The position numbers were made by a program, and so were the translations under genes. DNA of 64,000 bases from Sphingomonas sp. CFBP 8760. GTDB taxonomy: Bacteria > Pseudomonadota > Alphaproteobacteria > Sphingomonadales > Sphingomonadaceae. Positions 1 through 9,495 of this stretch are shown in pieces (position 1 is the stretch's first letter; every line of letters begins with the position of its first letter). The stretch lies in assembly GCF_014841615.1 (NCBI RefSeq), contig NZ_JACYUG010000004.1, positions 116,646-180,645 on the forward strand, written 5' to 3'. The notes beneath the pieces were generated by a model. The model searched no databases and had not been told where the DNA came from. It worked only from the letters and a program-made list of their open reading frames with translations.

Positions 1-110
1 TCTGTAGGGCCATGCGCCCGCCCGGTCGAGCCGGGTAAGACGATCGTTTCGCCTCCGTGGCGACATAGTCGTGGGTCAGGATGCCAGGCATGACGACGGG
101 GGAACGGGAC

Positions 111-1061
111 ATGCGGACGGCTTTGACGATCATGGCGACGACCTTTCTGCTGGCTGGTGCGGCGAACCCCCCGCAGGAACGGGTCGTCGGCGGTGATGGG
201 GTGGTGGCGGCACGGATCGCCGGTTTGCCGGCCCGGTTGCGGATCGATCCCGCCACGCCGGCGATGCCGCTGATCGATCAGGCGCTGGCGGAACGCGCCA
301 AGCTGAAGATGGAAGGAAGCTGGGGGATCGGCATTGGCTATTTGGTCGGTGGCATCACGATCAACACGCGGACGCAGACGGTGCCGGTGGAATGGGGAAC
401 GGGATCGGGCATGAACGGTAAGGCAGGCAAGCGCCGCGTCGGCTGGGCGACGCGGCCGTTCGCAGCAGGTATGGATGCCAGCGTCGGCCCGGGGGCGATG
501 CCGGAACCGATCGTTCGCTTCCAGTTGCGCGCGCCGCGACCCGGCGAGACGACGACGACGTTCAAGACTCTTCACGATACGGGGCTGTTCGGCATGTTCG
601 GCAATTTCAGCGCTACCTTTGCCGAGATCATGGTCGGTGGCGCGCCGATGCGGCTGCGCTTCGACCCCTATCATGCCCGCACGCTGGCGACGGCGGGGGC
701 GGCGGTACGACTGGCGTCGGCGCAGGGCGGCACCCTGTCCGGCGATGCCGTACCGACCGAGATATTCTTCGGGGTGGAACGTCCGGTCAGGACGATGATG
801 CTCGCCCGTCCACTGGCGCTGGGGGCATTGTCGATCGCAACGCTGGGCGTCCGCATCCGGGACGAAGGACGAACCACCTCGATCAGGGAAGCAGGTGCGC
901 CGATCGATCCCGTCGATCCGGACGAAATCGTGGTCACGGCGAAGGACGGCAAGCGTGACATGCGGCGGGATACGTTGTCGCTCGGCGCGGACTATCTTGG
1001 GCGCTGTTCGTCGATCGTGTTCGACAAGCCCGCCAAGGTGATCCGCCTGACCTGCGGCTGA
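111..1061 (+). CDS. Secreted protein of unknown function, copy 1 of a tandem pair
   Basis: The start at 111 is chosen because GGGGGAAC sits just upstream and the protein then opens with a short signal peptide (MRTALTIMATTFLLAGAA). The remaining ~300 residues are probably periplasmic or surface-exposed. They contain RxRxRFDP-type segments that recall retropepsin-like aspartyl protease folds, but no convincing DTG/DSG catalytic motif is placed, so no enzyme is claimed. Near the C-terminus, PDEIVVTAKD resembles a sphingomonad TonB box, followed by LSLGADYLGRCS and a final cysteine. The next gene is a clear paralogue with the same blocks in the same order, 52 bases downstream, so the two are probably cotranscribed. 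The family is not recognised. Confidence 0.7.
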   Translation: MRTALTIMATTFLLAGAANPPQERVVGGDGVVAARIAGLPARLRIDPATPAMPLIDQALAERAKLKMEGSWGIGIGYLVGGITINTRTQTVPVEWGTGSGMNGKAGKRRVGWATRPFAAGMDASVGPGAMPEPIVRFQLRAPRPGETTTTFKTLHDTGLFGMFGNFSATFAEIMVGGAPMRLRFDPYHARTLATAGAAVRLASAQGGTLSGDAVPTEIFFGVERPVRTMMLARPLALGALSIATLGVRIRDEGRTTSIREAGAPIDPVDPDEIVVTAKDGKRDMRRDTLSLGADYLGRCSSIVFDKPAKVIRLTCG

Positions 1062-1113
1062 TTGCCCCCGCCGCCGATCCGGATAGGATGGTGGCAACAG
1101 ACGGGAGAGGGCG

Positions 1114-2025
1114 ATGCGCAGGGCGGCCATGATGCTGGGGACGATGCTGGGCGCGACCGCCATCGCGGCGGACCGGCCCGTCGCCGAGCGGATGGTGCCC
1201 GGGCTTGGCGAGGTCGATGTGCGGATCAACCGCCAGCCGATGCGATGGCGGATCGATCCGGCGGCGTTCAACATGCCGTTCCTGTCCGCCGAGGCCGCGC
1301 GCCGCGCCAAGCTGCGGGCGGGGGACGTGACGCTGCTGTACGCGGTCGGGCCGGAGATCGTGCGCGGCGACACCGGGCTGGCGACGGTGCAGGGCGCGCG
1401 GCGATCGACCGTCGCCTGGTTCCCGCGCCCTTATGCCGCGGGGCTGGACGGCGTGGTCGGGCCGGGCGGGCTGGCGGAACAGCGCGTGCGCTTCGTGTTC
1501 CGCCATCCCCGCCCCGGTGAACGAACGGTGACGCTGCCGATGATCGGGCAGGACGGGCCGCTGGGCAATTGGGGCAGCCTGTTCGCGCTGATCGAGGTGG
1601 GGGGCGAGCCGATGCGGGTGCGGTTCGATCCGCATCATCCCCACACGCTGGCCACGGCCAATGCCGGGCGGCGGCTGGCTCAGGCCTATGGCGGGCAGTT
1701 CGACGGCGACCCGTTCACCACCGAGATCGCGTTCGGGATCGAACGGCCGGTGCGGCCGATGCGGCTGGCACGCGCCGTGACGGTCGGGCCGCTGGCCCTG
1801 ACCATGATCGGCGTGCGGACCAAGGATGTCGGCAGCAGCGCCGCGGTGCCGGAGGCGGGCACGCCACCGCCCGACCCGGACGAGATCGTCGTGGTCGCGC
1901 GCGACAAGCGCTACGATCCCGAACGCGACCGGCTGTCGCTGGGGGCGGACGTGCTGCGCCCCTGCTCGACCCTGGTGTTCGACAAGCGGGCGCGGACGAT
2001 CGAACTGAGCTGTCTGGTGACGTAG
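1114..2025 (+). CDS. Secreted protein of unknown function, copy 2 of a tandem pair
   Basis: This is a paralogue of the gene just upstream. Shared blocks include the RIDPA segment after the signal peptide, the RFxxRxPRPGE segment, RVRFDPHHPHTLATA, FGIERPVRPM, and the C-terminal PDEIVVVARD plus LSLGADVLRPCS. The start is supported by GGGAGAGGGCG immediately before the ATG. The N-terminus (MRRAAMMLGTMLGATAIAA) looks like a signal peptide, so export is likely. Two cysteines near the C-terminus are conserved between the copies and may form a disulfide. It ends four bases before the convergent exporter gene. Function is unknown; tandem duplication followed by divergence is inferred from the alignment by eye. 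Confidence 0.7.
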   Translation: MRRAAMMLGTMLGATAIAADRPVAERMVPGLGEVDVRINRQPMRWRIDPAAFNMPFLSAEAARRAKLRAGDVTLLYAVGPEIVRGDTGLATVQGARRSTVAWFPRPYAAGLDGVVGPGGLAEQRVRFVFRHPRPGERTVTLPMIGQDGPLGNWGSLFALIEVGGEPMRVRFDPHHPHTLATANAGRRLAQAYGGQFDGDPFTTEIAFGIERPVRPMRLARAVTVGPLALTMIGVRTKDVGSSAAVPEAGTPPPDPDEIVVVARDKRYDPERDRLSLGADVLRPCSTLVFDKRARTIELSCLVT

Positions 2026-2028
2026 CCG

Positions 2029-3846
<1,818 letters not shown>

Positions 3847-3980
3847 CTGTATCCCATGTCGTGGGTGCGGGGCGCGGGCGCAACACCCGACAGCATCATC
3901 GTCGTCGGTCAAGCCGTTCCATCGCACGGACGGAACATCCGGACGGCACCATCCGTTCTATCCGGCGACTGGAGAAGCAC

Positions 3981-4214
3981 ATGGAACCGATGTTCTTCGT
4001 GATGGCGATCCTGGGATGCGGCGACGGCAACGGCCAGTGCACCGATGCCCGGATCGTGCCGACCCACTACACTACCATGGCGCAATGCCGCGCTGCGCTG
4101 CCGACGCAGCTTGCGGCGAACACCGATGTGCCGTTTCCCGTGATCGGCGCGGATTGCCGTCGTCAGGGCGTCGAGATGGCACAGGCCGCCGGCAAACCCC
4201 GCAACCGCGGTTAA
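3981..4214 (+). CDS. Small cysteine-rich hypothetical protein
   Basis: A 77-residue protein whose ATG at 3981 is preceded by GGAGAAGCAC, a good ribosome-binding site. It opens with a short hydrophobic stretch (MEPMFFVMAILGC), then has C-GDGNGQC and later single cysteines in AQCRAAL and ADCRRQG, suggesting a small disulfide-stabilised exported or membrane-attached protein. The gene is divergent from the Atm1-type exporter (135 bases apart) and convergent with the histidine kinase gene (10 bases apart). I do not recognise a named family; the overall pattern resembles short uncharacterised sphingomonad proteins. Confidence 0.6.
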   Translation: MEPMFFVMAILGCGDGNGQCTDARIVPTHYTTMAQCRAALPTQLAANTDVPFPVIGADCRRQGVEMAQAAGKPRNRG

Positions 4215-4224
4215 CTCCCGCCGG

Positions 4225-5577
4225 TCAGGCCGGCAACGTGACGATCGCGGTCAGCCCGCCCCCCGGCGTTTCTTCCAGTATCAGCGTCCCGCCATGCAAC
4301 GTCGTGATGTCGCGCACGATGCTCAACCCGAAACCATGGCCGTCCCCTCGTTCGTCGAGACGGACGCCCGGTTCTGTCGCGCGCGCGCGGTCCGCAGCGG
4401 GGATGCCGGGACCATCGTCGATCACCCGCAACGTCACCATCCGTTCGCCCCGATCGGCGGTCACGCGTACGTGACGGCGGGCGTGGCGGGCAGCGTTGTC
4501 GATCAGGTTGCCGGCAAGCTCGTCCAGATCGTGCGGATCAAGCCGGACGGTCAGGTCGGGATCGATGTCGTGGATGACGGCGATGCCCCGGTCGGCGTGC
4601 AGCCGCGTCACCACCTGCGCCAGATCGGCCAGCGCGGGGGCGAGCGGCGTCGAGGGTGGACGACTGCCCCCGGCACGGGCGCGGCCGAGATGGTGACGGA
4701 TGGTGGCGTCGATCCGGTCGACCTGACGGCGGCGGACGGGATCGTCGCCCATCGCCAGCGCCAGCGTCGCCACCGGAGTCTTGAGCGCATGGGCCAGGTT
4801 GGCGGCGGACAGGCGCGCGGTGGCGAGCGCGGCCTGCGTATCGGCGGCCAATGCGTTGAGTTCGATGGCGAGTGGCCGGAGTTCGGTAGGCTGATCCTCG
4901 TCGATCCGGTCGATCCGCCCCGCCCGCAACGCCGCCACCGCGTCGCGCAACGATCGGAGCGGACGCAGGCCGATCCGCAGTTGCACCCACGTCACCGCAG
5001 CCAGCAGTCCGCCAAGGATGGCCAGCGTCAGCAGCAGCGGCGTCACCGCTTCCCGGATCGGCTGCGCGATCACCGCTTGGGGGGCGGCGACGGTGATGGT
5101 CACCACCCCGCCGGTGGTCGCCAGCACATGGCGGCGGGCGTGGAGCACCACGCCGTCCGCGCCGATACCGTCGAGCGGAACCGGTGCCTCCGCCGGCTCC
5201 ACCGGCATCGGCGGTCCGCCCGCCGGACCCGGCCGGTGATCGCGACCGTGATGACGGGGCATGGCGCGCACCGTCATCGTCGCCAGCCCGGCATCGCCCA
5301 CCACCTCGCGCGGGGTGCGGATCAGCCACCGCCAGTCGCGTCCCATCGCCAGCAGCCCGCGATGCGTGCGCACCTGTCGCCCGTCGATCCGCCCGTCCGC
5401 GCCGACGGTGCTGGCGAGCAGTGCGATCTGCGCGTCCAGCCGCTGGTCGATCCCGCGCGTCACGAAGCGTTCCAGCACCCCCGCGATCGCCCAGCCCGCC
5501 ACCACGAGCGCCACGACGGTCGCCAGCGCGGACAGCGCTGCCAGCCGCCCCCCGATCGAGCGCGGCCACCACCTCAT
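4225..5577 (-). CDS. Two-component sensor histidine kinase (QseC/PhoQ-like)
   Basis: A 450-residue inner-membrane kinase. Two transmembrane helices (about residues 12-32 and 160-185) flank a periplasmic sensor domain that includes a His/Arg-rich stretch. A HAMP-like segment follows, then the dimerisation/phosphoacceptor helix ANLAHALKTP with the histidine near residue 262, an N box NLIDNAARHA, and G boxes DDGPGIP and GHGFGLSI. Its ATG overlaps the stop of the upstream response regulator by four bases (ATGA), so the two are cotranscribed and translationally coupled. The divergent neighbour beyond the regulator encodes a secreted OB-fold-like protein, which is the arrangement seen around QseBC in enterobacteria. 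The signal sensed cannot be read from sequence. Confidence 0.9.
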   Translation of the reverse strand: MRWWPRSIGGRLAALSALATVVALVVAGWAIAGVLERFVTRGIDQRLDAQIALLASTVGADGRIDGRQVRTHRGLLAMGRDWRWLIRTPREVVGDAGLATMTVRAMPRHHGRDHRPGPAGGPPMPVEPAEAPVPLDGIGADGVVLHARRHVLATTGGVVTITVAAPQAVIAQPIREAVTPLLLTLAILGGLLAAVTWVQLRIGLRPLRSLRDAVAALRAGRIDRIDEDQPTELRPLAIELNALAADTQAALATARLSAANLAHALKTPVATLALAMGDDPVRRRQVDRIDATIRHHLGRARAGGSRPPSTPLAPALADLAQVVTRLHADRGIAVIHDIDPDLTVRLDPHDLDELAGNLIDNAARHARRHVRVTADRGERMVTLRVIDDGPGIPAADRARATEPGVRLDERGDGHGFGLSIVRDITTLHGGTLILEETPGGGLTAIVTLPA

Positions 5578-6245
5578 GGCGCCTTCCCGTCCGCGGTCAG
5601 GCGATAGCCGCGCCCGCGCACCGTTTCGATCGACGACGCGCCGACCTTCTTGCGCAACCGGCCGACGATCACCTCCAGGCTGTTCGAATCGACATCGGCA
5701 TCGCCTTCGTACACCCGCTCCAGCAGGTCGAGCCGTTCGACCACCGTCTCCTTGCGCAGCATCAGCGCGGACAGGACACGCCATTCGAACGCGGTCAGCT
5801 TCAGCGGCAGGCCGTCCAGCTCGAACTGCCCGGTCTGGGTATCGAAGCCGATCGCACCGCAGGCGATGCGCGCGGCGGCATGGCCGGCGGCACGGCGAAC
5901 CAGAGCGCGCAGCCGCATCACCAGTTCCTCGACCCGGAACGGCTTCACCAGATAATCGTCCGCGCCCGCCTTGAACCCGGCGACCTTGTCCGACCACGCC
6001 TCGCGCGCGGTCAGGATCAGCACCGGCATCGTGCGGCCGGCGCGACGCCATTCGGCCAGCACGGCGATGCCGTCCTTCCCCGGCAGGCCGAGATCGAGGA
6101 CGGCGGCGTCGAACGCCTCCGTCTCGCCCAGATGCGCGCCATCGATGCCGTCGGTGGCGAGGTCGACCGCGAAATGTTCGGCGCGCAGGGCGCGGGCGAT
6201 CGCGGGGCCGAGATCGGCATCGTCCTCGACTAGCAGGATACGCAT
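5574..6245 (-). CDS. OmpR/PhoB-family response regulator
   Basis: A 223-residue regulator with an N-terminal receiver domain: acidic pair E7-D8-D9, phosphoacceptor D51 in VLDLGLPGKDG, T79 and K101 in YLVKPF. The C-terminal winged helix includes GRLRKKVGASSIETVRGRGYRL-type sequence, the classical recognition helix and wing. It is first in a two-gene operon with the kinase and overlaps it by ATGA. The 141-base gap to the divergent secreted protein at 6387 holds an inverted repeat (6319-6336) that is a candidate binding site. The closest mental match is the QseB/PmrA/TctD group. Confidence 0.92.
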   Translation of the reverse strand: MRILLVEDDADLGPAIARALRAEHFAVDLATDGIDGAHLGETEAFDAAVLDLGLPGKDGIAVLAEWRRAGRTMPVLILTAREAWSDKVAGFKAGADDYLVKPFRVEELVMRLRALVRRAAGHAAARIACGAIGFDTQTGQFELDGLPLKLTAFEWRVLSALMLRKETVVERLDLLERVYEGDADVDSNSLEVIVGRLRKKVGASSIETVRGRGYRLTADGKAP

Positions 6246-6318
6246 GACGGCCGGGCTAGCATCGATTGCGGGTGGGGAACCATCCCCGATGCTCCTGACG
6301 GCGCGGCCTAAACCGAGA

Positions 6319-6336
6319 CTGAACGGTGCGGTTCAG
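6319..6336. promoter_or_regulatory. Candidate operator, CTGAAC-N6-GTTCAG
   Basis: A perfect 6-bp inverted repeat with a 6-base spacer lies between the divergent response regulator and the OB-fold-like secreted protein, 51 bases before the latter's start. Position and symmetry fit a regulator site. OmpR-family proteins more often bind direct repeats, so the regulator that would bind it is open. Confidence 0.35.
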
Positions 6337-6386
6337 GGGGCATCGGGGGCAAGGCGGTAGGAAGGGGCATCGAACATGAGGAGCAG

Positions 6387-7019
6387 ATGATGAGCAGGAT
6401 GACATGGTGGACGCCGCGGACGCGGATGGGACTGACGGCGGCGGCGCTGGTGGCGGCAGGTGCGGCGGGCGGTGCCGGCGCGGTGTCGATGACGCGACCG
6501 GCGGTCACGATGGCGCCGACCGTCGCCACCCCGATCGCCCGGCTGGCCGCGTCGAGCGGCGTCGTGACGGTCAAAGGTCGTGTCGCCGAGATCTATGGCG
6601 ACCGGATGATCGTACAGGATGCCACCGGGCGGACGATGGTGGCGGGCAACCGCGAGGTGGCGGCCACGCTGACGCGCGGCAGCGCGGTGATGGTGCAGGG
6701 CCGCTATGACGACGGCCAGCTGCGCGCCGCCTATCTGGTTGATCCCGCCGGGCAGGTCACCGAGGTCGGCCCACGCCACGGACCGGGCGGGCCGGGACGC
6801 GATGGCCCCGGTGGCCCCGGACCGAAGGGGCTTCGCCATGGCCCCGGGGCTGGACCGGATCGGGGGCCGGGCGGCGCGCCGGACGGTCCGCCGCCCCCGC
6901 CGCCCGCCGATGGCGTGGCACCGCCTCCCCCGGCAACCGGTGCAGTGACACCGATCCCCGCCGCCGGCGCCACCGCGACGCCGCGCCCCGCCGGTGCGGC
7001 ACCGACGCCACAGCGGTGA
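6387..7019 (+). CDS. Secreted OB-fold-like protein with Gly/Pro-rich tail
   Basis: A 210-residue protein with GAGGAGCAG before the ATG. The N-terminus has a basic, hydrophobic signal sequence. Residues about 55-120 (VVTVKGRVAEIYGDRMIVQD, then a second set of strands ending GQLRAAYLV) have the alternating pattern of a small OB-fold as in BOF/YgiW-type periplasmic proteins. The C-terminal ~85 residues are low complexity: first GPGGPGRDGPGGPG-type repeats, then proline/alanine-rich sequence, probably disordered. It is transcribed away from a QseBC-like two-component pair; ygiW has the same relation to qseBC in E. coli, so regulation by that pair is a reasonable guess. The fold call is made by eye only. 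Confidence 0.65.
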   Translation: MMSRMTWWTPRTRMGLTAAALVAAGAAGGAGAVSMTRPAVTMAPTVATPIARLAASSGVVTVKGRVAEIYGDRMIVQDATGRTMVAGNREVAATLTRGSAVMVQGRYDDGQLRAAYLVDPAGQVTEVGPRHGPGGPGRDGPGGPGPKGLRHGPGAGPDRGPGGAPDGPPPPPPADGVAPPPPATGAVTPIPAAGATATPRPAGAAPTPQR

Positions 7020-7163
7020 CGTGAAACCGCGCGATCGGGGGCGGGTCGGCTGCTGCCGGCTTGCCCCCGGTCCGCGTCCTGCTAGGCAAGGGGCAATCGC
7101 CCGGCAGGACAGAGGCGATGGATACGATCGGACGGGGATGCCGCCACCGGCAAGGGGTCCGTC

Positions 7164-9458
7164 ATGTCACGTCGTCGTTCGATCACCCGCAACCTCGTCT
7201 GGGCCGGCACCGCGCTCGGCAGCCTCGCACTCGCGCTTGCCGCCGGTGGTGCGGAGGCGCAGGCAATCGGCGCCGCCCCCGCGGACGGACAGGCCACCGC
7301 CGCCCCCGCCGGCCAGCCCGCGCACGAGGACGGGCTGAGCGAGATCGTCGTCACCGCATCGCGCCGCGAGGAATCGGCCAAGGACGTGCCCGTCGCGGTC
7401 GCGGTGATCGCGGGCGAGAAACTCGACGTGCTCAATTCCAGCGGCCTCGACGTGCGTTTCCTGGCGGCACGGGTGCCCAGCCTGCAGGTCGAAAGCTCGT
7501 TCGGGCGCACCTTTCCGCGGTTCTACATCCGTGGTCTCGGCAACACCGATTTCGATCCCAATGCCGCGCAGCCGGTGTCGGTCGTCTATGACGATGTCGC
7601 GCTGGAAAGCCCGATGCTCAAATCCTTCCCCGTGTTCGACCTGCAAAGCGTGCAAGTGCTGCGCGGGCCGCAAGGCACGTTGTTCGGACGCAACACGCCG
7701 GCCGGTGTCGTGAAGCTTGATTCGGTCCGGCCGTCCGAGACGCCGTCTGCCTATGCCAGCCTCAGCGTCGCGACCTACAATACGGTAAATGCGGAGGCGG
7801 CGGCCGGTGGCCCGATCGGTGGCGGCTTCAGCTACCGCGTGTCGACGCTGCTCCAGCGCCGCGACGACTGGGTGCGCAACAGCAGCACCAGTCCACTCGC
7901 CAGCCCCGGGCTGGAGGGATATCTGGATTATGCCGGGCGCGTCCAGATCGCGTACAGCGGCGGCGATTTCAATGCGCTCGCCAACGTCCATGGCCGCGAG
8001 CTGGAGGGCAGCCCGCGTATCTTCCGCGCCGGTCTGTCCCAGCGCGGCAGCAACCGCTTCACCCTCGGTTTCGACAAGGACGTGGCGGCGCTTGACGGCA
8101 TCACCGACCAGTCGCTGACCCAGTGGGGCGCGAACCTGCACCTCGACTATCACCTGGCGGGTCTGGGCACGCTCTACTCGATCACTGCCTATGAACGGGC
8201 GACGGTCAACAGCGTCGGCGATATCGATGGCGGCGATCGCTATCCGTTCAGCGGCGGCACGATCGGCCAACTGAACGTCGGCCTGTTCCCGTCCAACACC
8301 GGCGGCCGCACCAAGCCACGCGAATTCAGCCAGGAGGTGCGCTTCGCCACCGACGATCTCGGCGGGGTGCGGTTGCAGGCGGGCGGCTATTATTTCCGGC
8401 AGCGGCTGAACTACGACGAATATGCATTTTCGGATTCGACCGTCTCGACGCAGGATATCCGCCACCGCAACCGCAACGAGAATTACGGCATCTTCGCCTC
8501 GGCCGAATACAAGCCCGTCAACGACCTGACGGTACGTGGCGGCGTGCGTTATTCGCACGACAAGCGGCGCGATCTGGTCGAGGGCTTCTCCCCCGGCCTG
8601 ACCCCCGGTCTCAGGCTGCCGGTCACCACGCGGGTGACGGGCGACAACGTGTCGTGGGATGCCAGCGCCACCTATGCGCTGACCGACGCGGTCAATGTCT
8701 ATGGCCGGTTCGCGACCGGGTATCTGGGGCCGGCGATCCAGGACCGGGTAACGTTCGGCAGCCTGCCGACCACCGCCGCCAAGCAGACCACGATCTCGGG
8801 TGAGGGCGGCATCAAGGCGCAGCTGTCCCGCGTGTTCCGCTTCGACCTGACCGGGTACTGGAACCGCACCAAGGACCTGCAACTGACCGCGGTGGGCGGC
8901 GCGACCAATTCGGCGCGGCTGCTGAACGCGGACAAGGCGATCGGCTACGGCGTGGAGGCGGAGATCGAGGCGCGGCCGATGCCGAACCTGACCTTCACCG
9001 CCAGCGGCTCGTACAACTTCACCGAAATCCGCGACGGCGACATCGCGGTGGCGCCGTGCGGATCGGGGCTATGTACGGTGCGCGATCCGCTGAACGCTGC
9101 CGGCCTCGCGGTGATTGACGGCAACGACCTGCCGCAGGCGCCGCGCTGGATCGCGAACGCCACCGCGCGCTATGCGATACCGCTGGCGAATGGCGACCAG
9201 CTGTTCGCCTATGGCGACGTCGCCTATCGCGGAAAGATCAATTATTTCCTGTACGAGGCGGCGGAGTTCCGCGGTCGCGCCTCGACCGAACTGGGCCTGA
9301 AGATCGGCTACAAGACCGCCGACAATCTGGAACTGAGCGTGTTCGGGCGCAATCTGCTGAACCAGATCCGCAGCATCAGCGCGATCGACTTCAACAACCT
9401 GACCGGCATGATCAACGAACCACGGATCATCGGCGGGATGATCCGCTTCACCTATTGA
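7164..9458 (+). CDS. TonB-dependent outer-membrane receptor
   Basis: A 764-residue receptor. A signal peptide (residues 1-32, ending in GAEAQA) is followed by an Ala/Pro-rich linker and a TonB box (SEIVVTASRRE, near residue 60). The plug domain (about 70-185) carries FYIRGLGNTDF and VQVLRGPQGTLFGRNT. The rest is a 22-strand-type barrel ending in an aromatic residue (IRFTY). The plug style matches the large receptor family that sphingomonads use for siderophores, glycans or aromatic compounds; the substrate is not evident and no adjacent catabolic genes give a clue. It is convergent with the efflux operon, whose last gene ends 12 bases away. Confidence 0.92.
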   Translation: MSRRRSITRNLVWAGTALGSLALALAAGGAEAQAIGAAPADGQATAAPAGQPAHEDGLSEIVVTASRREESAKDVPVAVAVIAGEKLDVLNSSGLDVRFLAARVPSLQVESSFGRTFPRFYIRGLGNTDFDPNAAQPVSVVYDDVALESPMLKSFPVFDLQSVQVLRGPQGTLFGRNTPAGVVKLDSVRPSETPSAYASLSVATYNTVNAEAAAGGPIGGGFSYRVSTLLQRRDDWVRNSSTSPLASPGLEGYLDYAGRVQIAYSGGDFNALANVHGRELEGSPRIFRAGLSQRGSNRFTLGFDKDVAALDGITDQSLTQWGANLHLDYHLAGLGTLYSITAYERATVNSVGDIDGGDRYPFSGGTIGQLNVGLFPSNTGGRTKPREFSQEVRFATDDLGGVRLQAGGYYFRQRLNYDEYAFSDSTVSTQDIRHRNRNENYGIFASAEYKPVNDLTVRGGVRYSHDKRRDLVEGFSPGLTPGLRLPVTTRVTGDNVSWDASATYALTDAVNVYGRFATGYLGPAIQDRVTFGSLPTTAAKQTTISGEGGIKAQLSRVFRFDLTGYWNRTKDLQLTAVGGATNSARLLNADKAIGYGVEAEIEARPMPNLTFTASGSYNFTEIRDGDIAVAPCGSGLCTVRDPLNAAGLAVIDGNDLPQAPRWIANATARYAIPLANGDQLFAYGDVAYRGKINYFLYEAAEFRGRASTELGLKIGYKTADNLELSVFGRNLLNQIRSISAIDFNNLTGMINEPRIIGGMIRFTY

Positions 9459-9465
9459 TCGGCCC

Positions 9466-9495
9466 GCCCGTCACCCCGCAGGCGGGGGGACGGGC
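9466..9495. terminator. GC-rich hairpin between convergent genes
   Basis: GCCCGTC pairs with GACGGGC, with a C4/G4 extension inside. The hairpin overlaps the stop codon of the efflux channel gene and lies just past the TonB receptor stop. There is no U-tract, so intrinsic termination is uncertain. Confidence 0.3.
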
